This document shows, one piece after another, positions 20,948 through 32,900 of a DNA stretch of 64,000 nt. How positions within the stretch are numbered: position 1 is the first letter of the stretch; each line of letters starts with the position of its first letter. A program made the translations under genes and the position numbers. The stretch is from assembly GCF_030388665.1 (NCBI RefSeq), contig NZ_CP128846.1, positions 1,116,001 to 1,180,000 on the forward strand, read 5' to 3'. The stretch is from Streptomyces flavofungini (lineage in GTDB: Bacteria; Actinomycetota; Actinomycetes; Streptomycetales; Streptomycetaceae). Below the pieces are notes generated by a model. The model made no database searches, was not told where the DNA came from, and saw only the letters and a list, made by a program, of their open reading frames with translations.

Positions 20948-23900
20948 TTACAGCGCCTCCTCGAAGCGGCCGGGGCGTTCGGTGCCCGAGCCGGTGTCTG
21001 AGCTGTTCGGATGTGATTCCGAAGGGGTCTGAAGTTCGTTGTCGAGCAGGTCGAAGAGTTCGTCGGCGGTGGCGCCTTCGAGCTCTTCGCGCTCCCGGTC
21101 GTCGTCCACGGCGGTGCCGTGGGCGGTGGGGCGGGAGCTGTCCCAGGCCGTGAGGAGGGAGCGGAGCCGGTCGGCGACGCGGTCCCTCTCGGTGCCGCCC
21201 GCGGTGTCGCCGACGGCCTTGAGGACGCTCTCCAGGCGGTCCAGCTCGCCGTCGAGGTCGCCCGGGTCGACGGGTCCCGCAGCGGGTGTGCCGAGGGTGG
21301 TGGGCAGTTCCTCCGACAGGTGCTCGGCGAGGGCCGCCGGGTTCGGGTAGTCGAAGATCAGGGTGCTGGGCAGCCGGAGTTCGGTCTCCGCGGTGAGGCG
21401 GTTGCGCAGTTCGACGGCCGTGAGGGAGTCGAAGCCGAGCTCCAGGAAGCCCCGGCTGAGCTCGACGGCGTTCGGGGACGCGTAGCCGAGCACTCCCGCC
21501 ACGTGCGTGCGGACCAGGTCGAGCAGGATCCGGTCGCGCTCGGCCCCGGGGCGGCCCGCGAGGCGGTCCGCGAGGGTCTCGGTGCGGGCGGCCGCGGACG
21601 TGGTGTCCGTGCCGGTGCGTGCGCGCCGGACCGTGGTCCTGACGAGTCCGCTGAGCAGCGCGGGCACGGCCTCCGGCGGCTGGGTGCGCAGCGCGGCGGT
21701 GTCGATGCGGATCGGTACGAGGGCCGGGTGCTCGCTCGCCGGGGCGAGGTCGAGCAGCGCGAGGGCCTGTGCGGTGTCGAGCGCGAGGACGCCTCCGCGT
21801 GCCATGCGCTTGATGTCCGTGTCGGCCAGGGCGCCCGTCATGTCGCTGTCCTGGGCCCACAGTCCCCAGGCGAGGGAGGTCGCCGGGAGGCCGTGGGCGC
21901 GGCGGTGCCGGGCGAGCGCGTCGAGGTAGGCGTTGGCGGCCGCGTAGTTGGCCTGACCGGGGCCGCCGAACACGCCGGAGGCCGAGGAGAACAGGACGAA
22001 CGCGGACAGGTCAAGGCCGGCCGTCAGCTCGTGCAGGTTCAGGGCCGCGTCCACCTTGGGGCGCAGGACCGTCGTCAGGCGCTCGGGGGTCAGGGCGGTG
22101 ACGACCCCGTCGTCCAGGATTCCGGCCACGTGCACCACCGCCGTCAGGTCGGCGCCCCGCTCCTCGATGAGGGCGGCCAGGGCATCGCGGTCGGCGACGT
22201 CGCAGGCGGCGACGGTGACTTTGGTGCCCAGCGCGCCGAGTTCGGCCTGGAGTTCCGTGGCGCCGGCGGCGTCTTGGCCGCGGCGCGACACCAGGAGCAG
22301 GTCCTGGGCGCCGTGCCGTTCGGCGAGGTGCCGCACGACCACCCGTCCCAGGCCGCCGAAGGCGCCGGTGACCAGGACCGTGCCCGTGGACCAGGGCGCG
22401 GGGGCGCCCCCGGCCGGGGCCAGGGCGACGCGGGCGAGGCGCGGCACCCACACCTCGCCGTCGCGCAGGGCGACTTCGGGCTCCCCGGAGGCCAGGGCGG
22501 CGGCGAGCGAGGGTGCGGCGGCCGTGCTGGTGGTGGCGTCGGCGCCCGCGTTCACGTGCGCGTACTCGACCGTGTCGGCGGCGGTGTCGTCGGTGTCGGC
22601 CAGGACGAGGCGGCCCGGGTGCTCGGACTGCGCCGAGCGCACCAGGCCCGCCACGGCGGCGGCGACCGGATCCGGCGCGCCGTCGTCGACACGGGCGGCA
22701 CTGTCGGCGGTACCGGCGGTACCGGCGGCGTGAGCGGTGTCGGCGGTGTCGAGCACCACCGCACCTCGTGTCAGCACGACGAGGCGGGACGTCTCGAACC
22801 GCTCGTCGGCCAGCCACCCCTGCACCACGCCCAGCGCGTCGGCCAGCGTCGCGGAAACGTCCTCGGGGCGGGCCAGGCCGTCACCCCCGGCGGCCCGCGA
22901 GGCGCCGGGTGACCACACCACGGCCGCCGGCAGTTCCTCACCCGCGTCGACGGCCGCGCCCAGTGCCGCCAGGTCGGCGTACGACGTCGCCGTCCGCGCC
23001 GTTCCGGCGTCGCCGAGCAGCGCCAGGGACACCGGCTCGACGGCGGCGACGGGCTGTCGCTTCCACTCGACGCGGAACACCGAGTCGGCGTGCGGGTCGG
23101 CCCCGCTCATCCGCTCGATGAGCTCCTTCGACATGGGGCGGAAGACGAGGGCGTCGACCGAGGCGACCGGCATGCCGGTGGTGTCCGCGACCTCCAGGGA
23201 GACGCCGTCCGTGCCGTTCGGCCGCAGCCGTACGCGGACGGTGGCGGCCCCGGCGGCGTGCAGGGTGACGCCGGTCCAGGTGAAGGGCAGGCCACCGGGC
23301 GCGGGCCGGTCGGCCTCGCTGCGCGTGGCCGCGCTCGCGGCGCGGGCGTGCAGGGCGGCGTCGAGGATCGCCGGGTGGAGGCCGAAGGAGTCGGCCGTCG
23401 TGTGCTCGTCCTGCTCCAGGGCGACCTCGGCGAACACCTCGTCGCCGCGCCGCCAGGCCGCGCGCAGCCCCTGGAACACGGGCCCGTAGTCGAAGCCCGC
23501 CTCGGCGAGCTCGCCGTAGAGCCCGTCGACGGCCAGCGGCTCGGCGTCGCGCGGCGGCCAGGCGGTCAGGTCGCCGGACGCGGCGGCCGCAGCGCTCGTG
23601 GCGGCGTCCGGTGCGGACTCGGTCAGGGTGCCGGTGGCGTTCTTGGTCCAGGTGTCGGCCGCGAGTGTGTCGGCGGCGGCGCCCGCTTCCGGCCGGGAGT
23701 GCAGGCTCAGCTGCCTGCGCCCGGTCGCGTCGGGCGCCTCGACGCGCAACTGGACCTGCACGCTGCCCTGTTCGGGCAGCACGAGCGGCGCCCCGAGCGT
23801 CAGCTCTTCGAGCGTCCCGCAGCCGACCTGTCCGCCCGCGTGCACGGCCAGCTCGACGAACGCGGTGCCCGGAAGCAGCACGCGTCCGGCGACGGCGTGG

Positions 23901-26900
23901 TCCGCGAGCCACGGGTGCGTGGCCAGCGACAGCCGCCCGGTGAAGACATGGCCGTCGGTGTCGGCCAGCGGCATCCCGGCCCCCAGGAGCGGGTGCTCCG
24001 CCGAGGCAAGGCCCGCCGACTCGACATCGGCCGCGCCTGCGGTCTGCCGGAGCCAGTAGCCCTGGTGCTGGAAGGCGTACGTGGGCAGCTCGACGCGGAC
24101 ACGGGCCTCGACCCGCGCGTACAGCGGCGTCCAGTCGACCTCGACTCCGCGCACGTGCGCCTTGGCGAGGGCGGCGAGGAAGGTGTCGGGCTCGGGGCGG
24201 TCCTTGCGCAGTCCGCCGATCAGGCCCGCCTGGGCGGCCGGGTCGGTGACGGTGTCGTGCGCCATCGCCGTCAGGACGGCATCCGGGCCCAGTTCGAGGA
24301 GCGTGGAGACGCCCTGGCCGGTGAGAGTGGCGAGTCCGTCGTGGAAGCGCACGGCCTCGCGGATGTGCCGCACCCAGTAGTCGGGGTCCTTCAGCTCGTC
24401 CGGAGTGGCGAGCTGACCGGTCAGGTTCGACACGACCGGCAGGACGGCATCCTGGTACGCCAGGCTCTCGGCGACCTTGCGGAAGTCCTCCAGGACCGGG
24501 GCCATGAGGGGTGAGTGGAAGGCGTGGGAGACCTTCAGCCGTCGGACCTTGCGGCCCTCACCGCGCAGCCGCTCCTCCAGGCCCTCCAGGGCCTGGAGGT
24601 CACCGGAGAGCACCACCTGCGACGGCCCGTTCACGGCCGCCACACCCACGCTCTCCGCGAGACCTTCGAGAAGCGGCAGCACATCGGCCTCGGCGGCCTG
24701 CACCGCCAGCATGCCCCCACCCTCCGGCAACGACTGCATCAACCGACCACGCGCAGCCACCAGCCGGGCAGCGTCACCCAGCGACCAGAGTCCGGCCACG
24801 TAGGCGGCCGTCAGCTCACCGATCGAATGCCCGCCCACGATCTCCGGCCGCACCCCGAAGGACTCAGCGAGGCGATACAGGGCGACCTCGACGGCGAACA
24901 ACGCGGGCTGCGCGTACCCCGTCTGCTCCAACACCTCGGCATCCGCACCGAACATCACGTCCTTCAACGGACGGTCCAGGAGCGGATCCAGGTGCGCGCA
25001 CACCTCGTCCAGCGCATCGGCGAACACCGGGAACGCCTCGTACAACTCACGCCCCATCCCGACCCGCTGACTGCCCTGCCCCGTGAAGACCACCCCGAGA
25101 CGGCCCTCAACCACCGAACCGGTGACGACACCCGGACCACCGGCGGCAACCGCGCCCAGCCCCGCCAGGAACTCCTCGCGCCCCTCACCGAGCACGACGG
25201 CCCGGTGCTCGTGCAGCGCACGCCCCGAGAGCAGCGACCAGCCCACGTTCGCAGGTTCGAGGTCCTCGCGCTCGCCGACGTGCTCGCGCAGCCGCTGGGC
25301 CTGGGCCCGCAGCGCCTCAGCACTGCGCGCCGACACCACCCACGGCACAACCCCCGTCACCGGAGCGTCGAGCACCGGCTCGACCACCCCGACAGGCTCA
25401 GCGACCGGCGCCTGCTCCACGATCACATGCGCGTTCGTGCCGCTCACGCCGAAGGACGACACACCCGCACGACGCGGCACGCCCCCGTCCCGCTCAGCCC
25501 ACTCACGAGCCTCCGTAAGCAGCTCCACCGACCCCGCCGACCAGTCCACGTGCGTGCTCGGCTCGTCCACGTGCAGGGTCTGCGGCAGCACCCCGTGGCG
25601 CATGGCCATGACCATCTTGATGATGCCCGCGACACCGGCGGCCGACTGGGTGTGGCCGATGTTGGACTTCACCGAGCCGAGCCACAGCGGCTGCTCGGCG
25701 GGGCGGTCCTGACCGTACGTGGCGAGCAGCGCCTGCGCCTCGATGGGGTCGCCGAGCGTGGTGCCCGTGCCGTGCGCCTCGACGGCGTCGACGTCGGCGG
25801 GCGTGAGGCCCGCGTTGGCCAGGGCGGCACGGATGACGCGCTGCTGGGAGGGGCCGTTGGGGGCGGTCAGGCCGTTGGACGCGCCGTCCTGGTTGACCGC
25901 CGAGCCACGCACGACCGCCAGTACCTCATGACCGTGGCGCTGGGCGTCCGACAACCGCTCCAGGAGCAGCAGGCCCACGCCCTCGCCCCAGCCCGTGCCG
26001 TCGGCGGCCTCCGCGAAGGGCTTGCAGCGGCCGTCGGCGGCGAGGCCGCGCTGGCGGCTGAACTCGATGAACGCGCCGGGGTTGGACATGACCGTGACGC
26101 CGCCCGCGAGGGCGAGGTCGCACTCGCCCTGCCGCAGCGCCTGCGCGGCCAGGTGCAGGGCGACCAGAGAGGACGAGCAGGCCGTGTCGACGGTGACGGC
26201 CGGGCCTTCGAGGCCGAAAGCGTACGACAGGCGGCCGGAGATGACGCTGGTCGCGCCGCCCGCGAGGAGGTAGCCCTCGACGCCTTCGGGGGTCTGGGCC
26301 AGGCCCGAGCCGTAGCCCTGCGAGGACGCGCCGACGAACACACCGGCCTGGCTGCCGTGCAGGGTGGCCGGGTTGATGCCCGCGCGCTCGAAGAGTTCCC
26401 AGGACGTCTCCAGGAGGAGGCGCTGCTGCGGGTCCATGGCCAGGGCCTCGCGCGGGGAGATCCCGAAGAAGACCGGGTCGAACTGGTCGGCCTCGTAGAG
26501 GAATCCGCCCTGGCGGGCGTAGCTGGTGCCGCGCTGCTCGGGGTCGGCGTCGTAGAGGCCGTCCAGGTCCCAGCCGCGGCCGCCCGGGAAGTCGGACATC
26601 GCGTCCGCGCCCTCCGCGAGGAGACGCCAGAGGGCGTCGGGGCTGGTGGCGCCGCCGGGGTAGCGGCAGCTCATCGACACGATGACGATCGGGTCGTCCT
26701 CGGCTCCCGTCGCACCGGCCGAGGTCACGGCCGCGCCGGTGGCGGCCCGCCCGGCATCCTGCTCGCCGACGAGCTGCGTGCGCAGGTGGGCGGCGAGGAC
26801 GGCTGACGTCGGGTAGTCGAAGACGAGGGTGGTGGGCAGCTTCAGGCCGGTCGCGGACGCGAGGCGGTTGCGCACCTCGACGGCCGTGAGCGAGTCGAAG

Positions 26901-29900
26901 CCCAACTCACGGAAGGCGCGGGTCGGTTCGACGGCTTCCGCACCCGCGTAGCCGAGCACCGACGCCGCCTGCCCACGCACCAGGTCGAGCAGCAGCCGCT
27001 CCTGCTCCGCCGTCGACAGGTCGGCGAGCCGGTCGGCCCACTCGGAGCCGGTGGCGCCCTTCTTCTCGGCCGCCGACGCGGCTTCGGGTTCGGCGAGGGC
27101 CCGCCGCACCTCCGGCAGGTCCCCGAGGAGAGGGCTCGGCCGTACCGAGGTGAACGAGGGTGCGAACCGCGCCCAGTCCATGTCGGCGACGGCCAGGAAC
27201 GTCTCGTCGCAGGCGACGGCCTGCGCGAGCGCCGCCACGGCACGCTCCGGCGCCATCGCCGTCAGGCCGCGTCGCTGCAGGTGCTCAGTGCCGTCGTCGC
27301 CGGCCATGCCGCCCCCGGCCCACAGGCCCCACGCCACGGAGGTCGCGGCCAGGCCGCGGGTGCGGCGGGCCTCGGCGAGCGCGTCGAGGTAGGCGTTGGC
27401 CGCCGCGTACGCGCCCTGCCCGCCACCGCCCCACACACCGGAGTTGGAGGAGAACAGCACGAACGCGTCCAGCGAGTCGCCGTCGAGGAGTTCGTCCAGG
27501 TGCGCGGCACCGGCCGTCTTCGCCCCGAACACCTCCGCGATGTCCGTCGCGGTCATCCCGTCCAGGGGCTGCGTCTGGCCGACGCCCGCCGCGTGGAAGA
27601 CGGAACGCAGCGTGCGACCCTCGGCGGCCAGGGTCTCCAGGAGCCCGGCGACCGCGTCCCGGTCGGCAATGTCGCAAGCCGCCACAGTGACCTCGGCACC
27701 CAACTCCTCCAGCTCCGCCCGGAGTTCCGCGGCACCCGGAGCGTCCGGCCCGCGACGGCTGGTGAGCACCAGGTGCTCGACACCCTCACGGGCCAGCCAG
27801 CGCGCCACATGCCCACCGATCGCACCCGTACCACCGGTGACCAGCGCCGTCCCGCGCGGCGACCACTTCTTCGGCGTCTCGGCCGATCCGGTCCGCGCCA
27901 GGCGGCGTACGAAGACTCCGGAGCCGCGTACCGCGAGCTGGTCCTCGTCCCGCCCGGCGAGGGCCGCCGTGAGGCGGGCGCCCGTGCGGGTGTCGTACGC
28001 CGACGGGACGTCGATCAGACCGCCCCAGCGGTCCGGGTACTCCAGGGCCACGACCCGGCCCAGGCCCCACAGTTGCGCCTGCGTCGGGTTCTCGACCCGG
28101 TCGCTGCGTCCGGTCGACACCGCGCCCCGGGTGACCGCCCAGAGCCGCGCGCCCACACCCGCGTCCCCGAGGGCCTGGACGAGCGCCACGGTCCCGGCGA
28201 GGCCGGCCGGTACGCCGGAGTGCTCGGCGTGCGCGGTCTCGTCGAGGCCGAGGAGCGACACCACACCGGCGAGTTCACCGGCGTCCGTGAGGCGGGCGAC
28301 CAGCGACTCGCGCGTCAGCTCGGCTGCCGACAACCGCAGTTCGACCGCCTGCGCACCGGCGCGCTGCAGGGCCTCGGCGGTGCCCGCGGCCCACGCCTGG
28401 TCCGCCGCGCTCTCCGGCAGCACGACCAGCCAGCGCCCGGAGAGCCCGGACGTCGGCAGGGCGCCGCCGGTCAGCGGCTTCCAGGTGACCTGGTAGCGCC
28501 AGCCGTCGACGGTGGAGCGCTCGCGGCGCTGCCGCCGCCAGGACGACAGGACGGGAAGGACCTCGCCGAGCCCGGCGGCGGAGCCGTCCGCCACCTCCAG
28601 CTCGGCCGCGAGCCCTTCCAGGTCCTCGCGTTCCACCGCGTCCCAGAACCGGGACTCCACCTCGTCCGCGGTCGGCGCCGCCGCCTCCTCGTCGGGGGCG
28701 GCGAAGTCGGGCCAGTAGTGCTGGCGCTGGAAGGCGTACGTGGGCAGGTCCGCGAGGACGCGGGCGCCGGGCACGAGAGCCTGCCAGTCGAGTTCGGCGC
28801 CGTGTACGTGGGCTTCGGCGAGGGAGGCGGCGAGGCGGTCGGCGCCGCCCTCGTCACGGCGCAGGGAACCGAGCGTGACAGCGGGGCTGTCGGTCGCGTC
28901 GATGGTCGCCTGCACCGGGACCGTGAGCACCGGGTGCGGGCTCATCTCCACGAACAGACCGTGCCCCTCAGCCAGCAGGCCACGAGTGGCGTGCTCGAAC
29001 AGCACCGTCTGACGCAGGTTGCGATACCAATACCCAGCATCCATCGGGGTGTCGGCATCCAACCACTCCCCCGTGAGCGTCGAGAACAGCGGAACTTCGG
29101 CGGACCGGGGCGAGACCTCCGCCAGCGCCTCGGCGATCTGCTCCTCGATCTGCTCGACGTACGCGGAGTGCGAGGCGTAGTCCACCGGGATCGTCCGCGC
29201 GCGGATGTCCTGGGCAACGCACCGGGCGACCAGCTCCTCCAGCGCCTCCGGCTCACCGGAGACCACCACCTGAGCGGGGCCGTTCACGGCCGCGACCGAG
29301 ATGCGGTCGCCCCACGCGGTGATCAGCTCGCGCACCTCGGCCTCGGGCAGCGGCACGGACACCATCCCGCCCTTACCCGACAACTCCCGGATCGCCAGGC
29401 TGCGCAGCGCCACCACACGGGCGGCATCCCGCAACGACAGCGCACCCGCCACACACGCGGCAGCGATCTCACCCTGACTGTGACCCACCACAGCCGCAGG
29501 CTGCACACCCGCCGCCTGCCACGTCGCCGCCAGCGACACCATCACCGCGAACAACACCGGCTGGACCACATCCACCCGATCGAAGTTCTCCCCACTCAGC
29601 TCATCGAAAAGCTCCCACTCGACGAACTCCGACAGCGCCTCGCCACACTCCCGCATCCGCTCCGCGAACACCGGACTGGAGTCGAGAAGTTCGCGAGCCA
29701 TACCGGCCCACTGCGAGCCCTGACCCGGGAACACGAACACCGCGCGCCCGGCGCTCTCGGCGCGCCCGGCGACGACGCCGGAGGCCGTGAGGTCGCCCTC
29801 GGCGAGTCGCTCAAGGCCGTCGAGGAAGTCCTGCCGGTCGCGGCCGACGACGGCGCCCCGGTGCTCGAACCGGGACCGTGCCACCGCCAACGACCAGACG

Positions 29901-32900
29901 ACGTCGCCGACTTGGAGGTCGGTGTCCGTCAGAAGCCGCTCACGCAGTCGGGCGGCCTGGGCGCGCAGCGCCTCGGGGGTCTTCGCCGACAGGGCCAGGG
30001 GCACCGCGGTGAGCAGCGGCGCGGCGCCGTCGGACGTCCGGGCCGGGCGGACCGGCTCGGCGTCGGTCGGGGCCTGCTCCACGATGACGTGGGCGTTCGT
30101 GCCGCTGACGCCGAAGGAGGAGACACCGGCGCGACGCGGCGCGCCGCCGTCCCGCTCGGCCCACTCACGGGCCTCCGTCAGGAGTTCGACGGCGCCCGCC
30201 GACCAGTCGACCTCGGGGGTGGGTTCGTCGACGTGCAGGGTTTGCGGGAGGACGCCCGCACGCATGGCCATGACCATCTTGATGACACCGGCGACTCCGG
30301 CGGCGGCCTGCGTGTGACCGATGTTCGACTTGAGCGAGCCGAGCCACAGCGGACGGTCGGCATCGCGCCCCTTGCCGTACGTGGCGAGCAGCGCCTGCGC
30401 CTCGATGGGGTCACCGAGGGTCGTGCCGGTGCCGTGGGCCTCGACGGCGTCCACGTCGTCGGGGGTGAGGCGGGCGTTGGCGAGGGCGGCGCGGATGACG
30501 CGCTGCTGGGCCGGGCCGTTGGGGGCGGTGAGGCCGTTGCTGGCGCCGTCCTGGTTCACGGCGGAGCCGCGGACGACCGCGAGGACGCGGTGGCCCTTGC
30601 GGCGGGCGTCGGACAGGCGCTCCAGGAGGAGCACACCGACGCCCTCGCCCCAGCCGGTGCCGTCGGCGGCGGCCGCGAAGGACTTGCAGCGGCCGTCGGC
30701 GGCGAGGCCGCGCTGACGGCTGAACTCGATGAACGTGCCGGGTGTCGACATGACGGCGACGCCGCCCGCGAGCGCCATGTCGCACTCGCCCTGCCGCAGC
30801 GCCTGGGCCGCGAGGTGCAGGGCGACCAGGGAGGAGGAGCAGGCGGTGTCGACGGTGACGGCCGGGCCTTCGAGGCCGAAGGAGTACGAGATGCGGCCGG
30901 ACGCGACGCTCGCGGCGCTGCCGTTGCCGACGTACCCCTCCAGGTCGTCGAGGCCGCCGGGGGCGCTCAGGAGGTGCGTGGCGTAGTCGTTGTACATGAC
31001 GCCGACGAAGACACCGGTGGAGCTGCCGCGCGCGGAGGCCGGGTCGATGCCCGCGCGCTCGAACGCCTCCCAGGTGGTCTCCAGGAGGAGGCGCTGCTGG
31101 GGGTCGATGGACAGGCCCTCGCGCGGGGAGATGCCGAAGAAGGCCGGGTCGAAGTCGGCGGCGTCGTAGAGGAAGCCGCCTTCGCGCGTGTAGAAGGAGC
31201 CCGCACTGTCCGGGTCGGGGTCGTAGAGCGCGTCGACGTCCCAGCCGCGGTCGCCGGGCAGGTCGCCGATGGCGTCGACGCCGTCGGCGGTGAGGCGCCA
31301 CAGGTCCTCGGGGGTGCTGACGCCGCCGGGGTAGCGGCAGCTCATCGACACGATCACGATCGGGTCGTCGTCGGCCGCCGCCGAGGAAGCTGTCGGCCGT
31401 GGCGCGCCCGGGGCGGGCGCCGTGGCGTCGCCGCCCAGGACCTCTTCGAGGATGTGGCGGGCCAGGACGGTGGCGGCCGGGTAGTCGAAGGCGAGGGTGG
31501 CGGGCAGCCGCAGGCCGGTCGCGGCGGTGAGGCGGTTGCGCAGTTCGACGGCGGTGAGCGAGTCGAAGCCGACCTCGCGGAAGGCGCGGTCGGGCGCGAT
31601 GGCATCGGCCGACGGGTAGCCGAGGACGGCGGCCGCGTGGCCGCGTACGAGCGCGAGGACTTCCTGCTCTCGGTCCGCTTCCGGCAGTGCGGCCAGGCGC
31701 TGGGCGAGGGCGGAGCCTTCCTGTCGGTCCGCGCCGGCGGCGGTGCGCCGCTGGGGTGCGCGAACCAGGGTGCGCAGGAGCGGCGGGACGCCGTTCCCGG
31801 CGGCGGCCTGGGCGCGCAGGCCCGCGAGGTCGAGGCGGACCGGGACGGTCAGGGGGTGGTTCGCGGCGTGCGCGGCGTCGAAGAGTTCCAGGCCTTCGGC
31901 GGAGGTGAGGGGGGCCGCTCCGGCGCGCGTCCTGCGGTCGAGTTCGCCCGCGCCGAGGTGGGCCGTCATCTCGCTGGCCTGGGCCCACAGGCCCCAGGCG
32001 AGGGAGGTCGCGGGCAGGCCGTGGGCGCGGCGGTGCCGGGCGAGCGCGTCGAGGTAGGCGTTGGCGGCCGCGTAGTTGGCCTGGCCGGGGGTGCCGAAGA
32101 CTCCGGCGGCGGAGGAGAACAGGACGAACGCGGACAGGTCCAGGTCGGCCGTCAGCTCGTGCAGGTTCAGGGCCGCGTCCACCTTGGGGCGCAGGACGGT
32201 GTCCAGGCGCTCGGGTGTCAGGGCGGTGACGACGCCGTCGTCGAGGGCTCCGGCGACGTGCACGACGGCGGAGAGGTCGGCGCCGACCTCGTCCAGGAGG
32301 GCCGCGAGTGCGGCCCGGTCGGCGGTGTCGCAGGCGGCGAGGCGCACACGGGCGCCCGACTCCGCCAGGTCCGCGCGGAGTTCGGCGGCGCCGGGGGCGG
32401 CATCGCCCCTGCGGGAGACGAGGAGCAGGTCGCGGACGCCGTGGCGGGCCACCAGGTGGCGGGCGACGAGGCCGCCGAGGGTGCCGGTGCCGCCGGTGAT
32501 CAGGACGGTGCCCGCGCCCCAGGGGCCGGGGGTGGAGTCGGCCCCGTCGGTGGCCTCGGCGTCGGCTTCGGCGTCGGCTTCGGCAGTGGGTGCCGAGTCG
32601 GTCCGGGGCGCGGTCCCGATGGTCTCGGCCGGCGGCACGCGGGTCAGGCGCGGCGCGCGCAGGACTCCGTCGTGAAGCGCCACCTCGGGCTCGTCCGTCG
32701 CGAGGGCGGCGGCGACCAGCGCCTCCACGCTCTCGTCCGCACCGGTGGCGGCGTCCGGGTCGAGGTCCAAGAGGACGAAGCGGTCAGGGTGCTCGGACTG
32801 CGCCGAACGCAGCAGCCCCCACACGGCCGCGGCCACGGGGTCGGGGTCGGCGGCGACCGCGCCGCGCGTCACCACGACGAGCCGGGACTCCTCGAACCGC

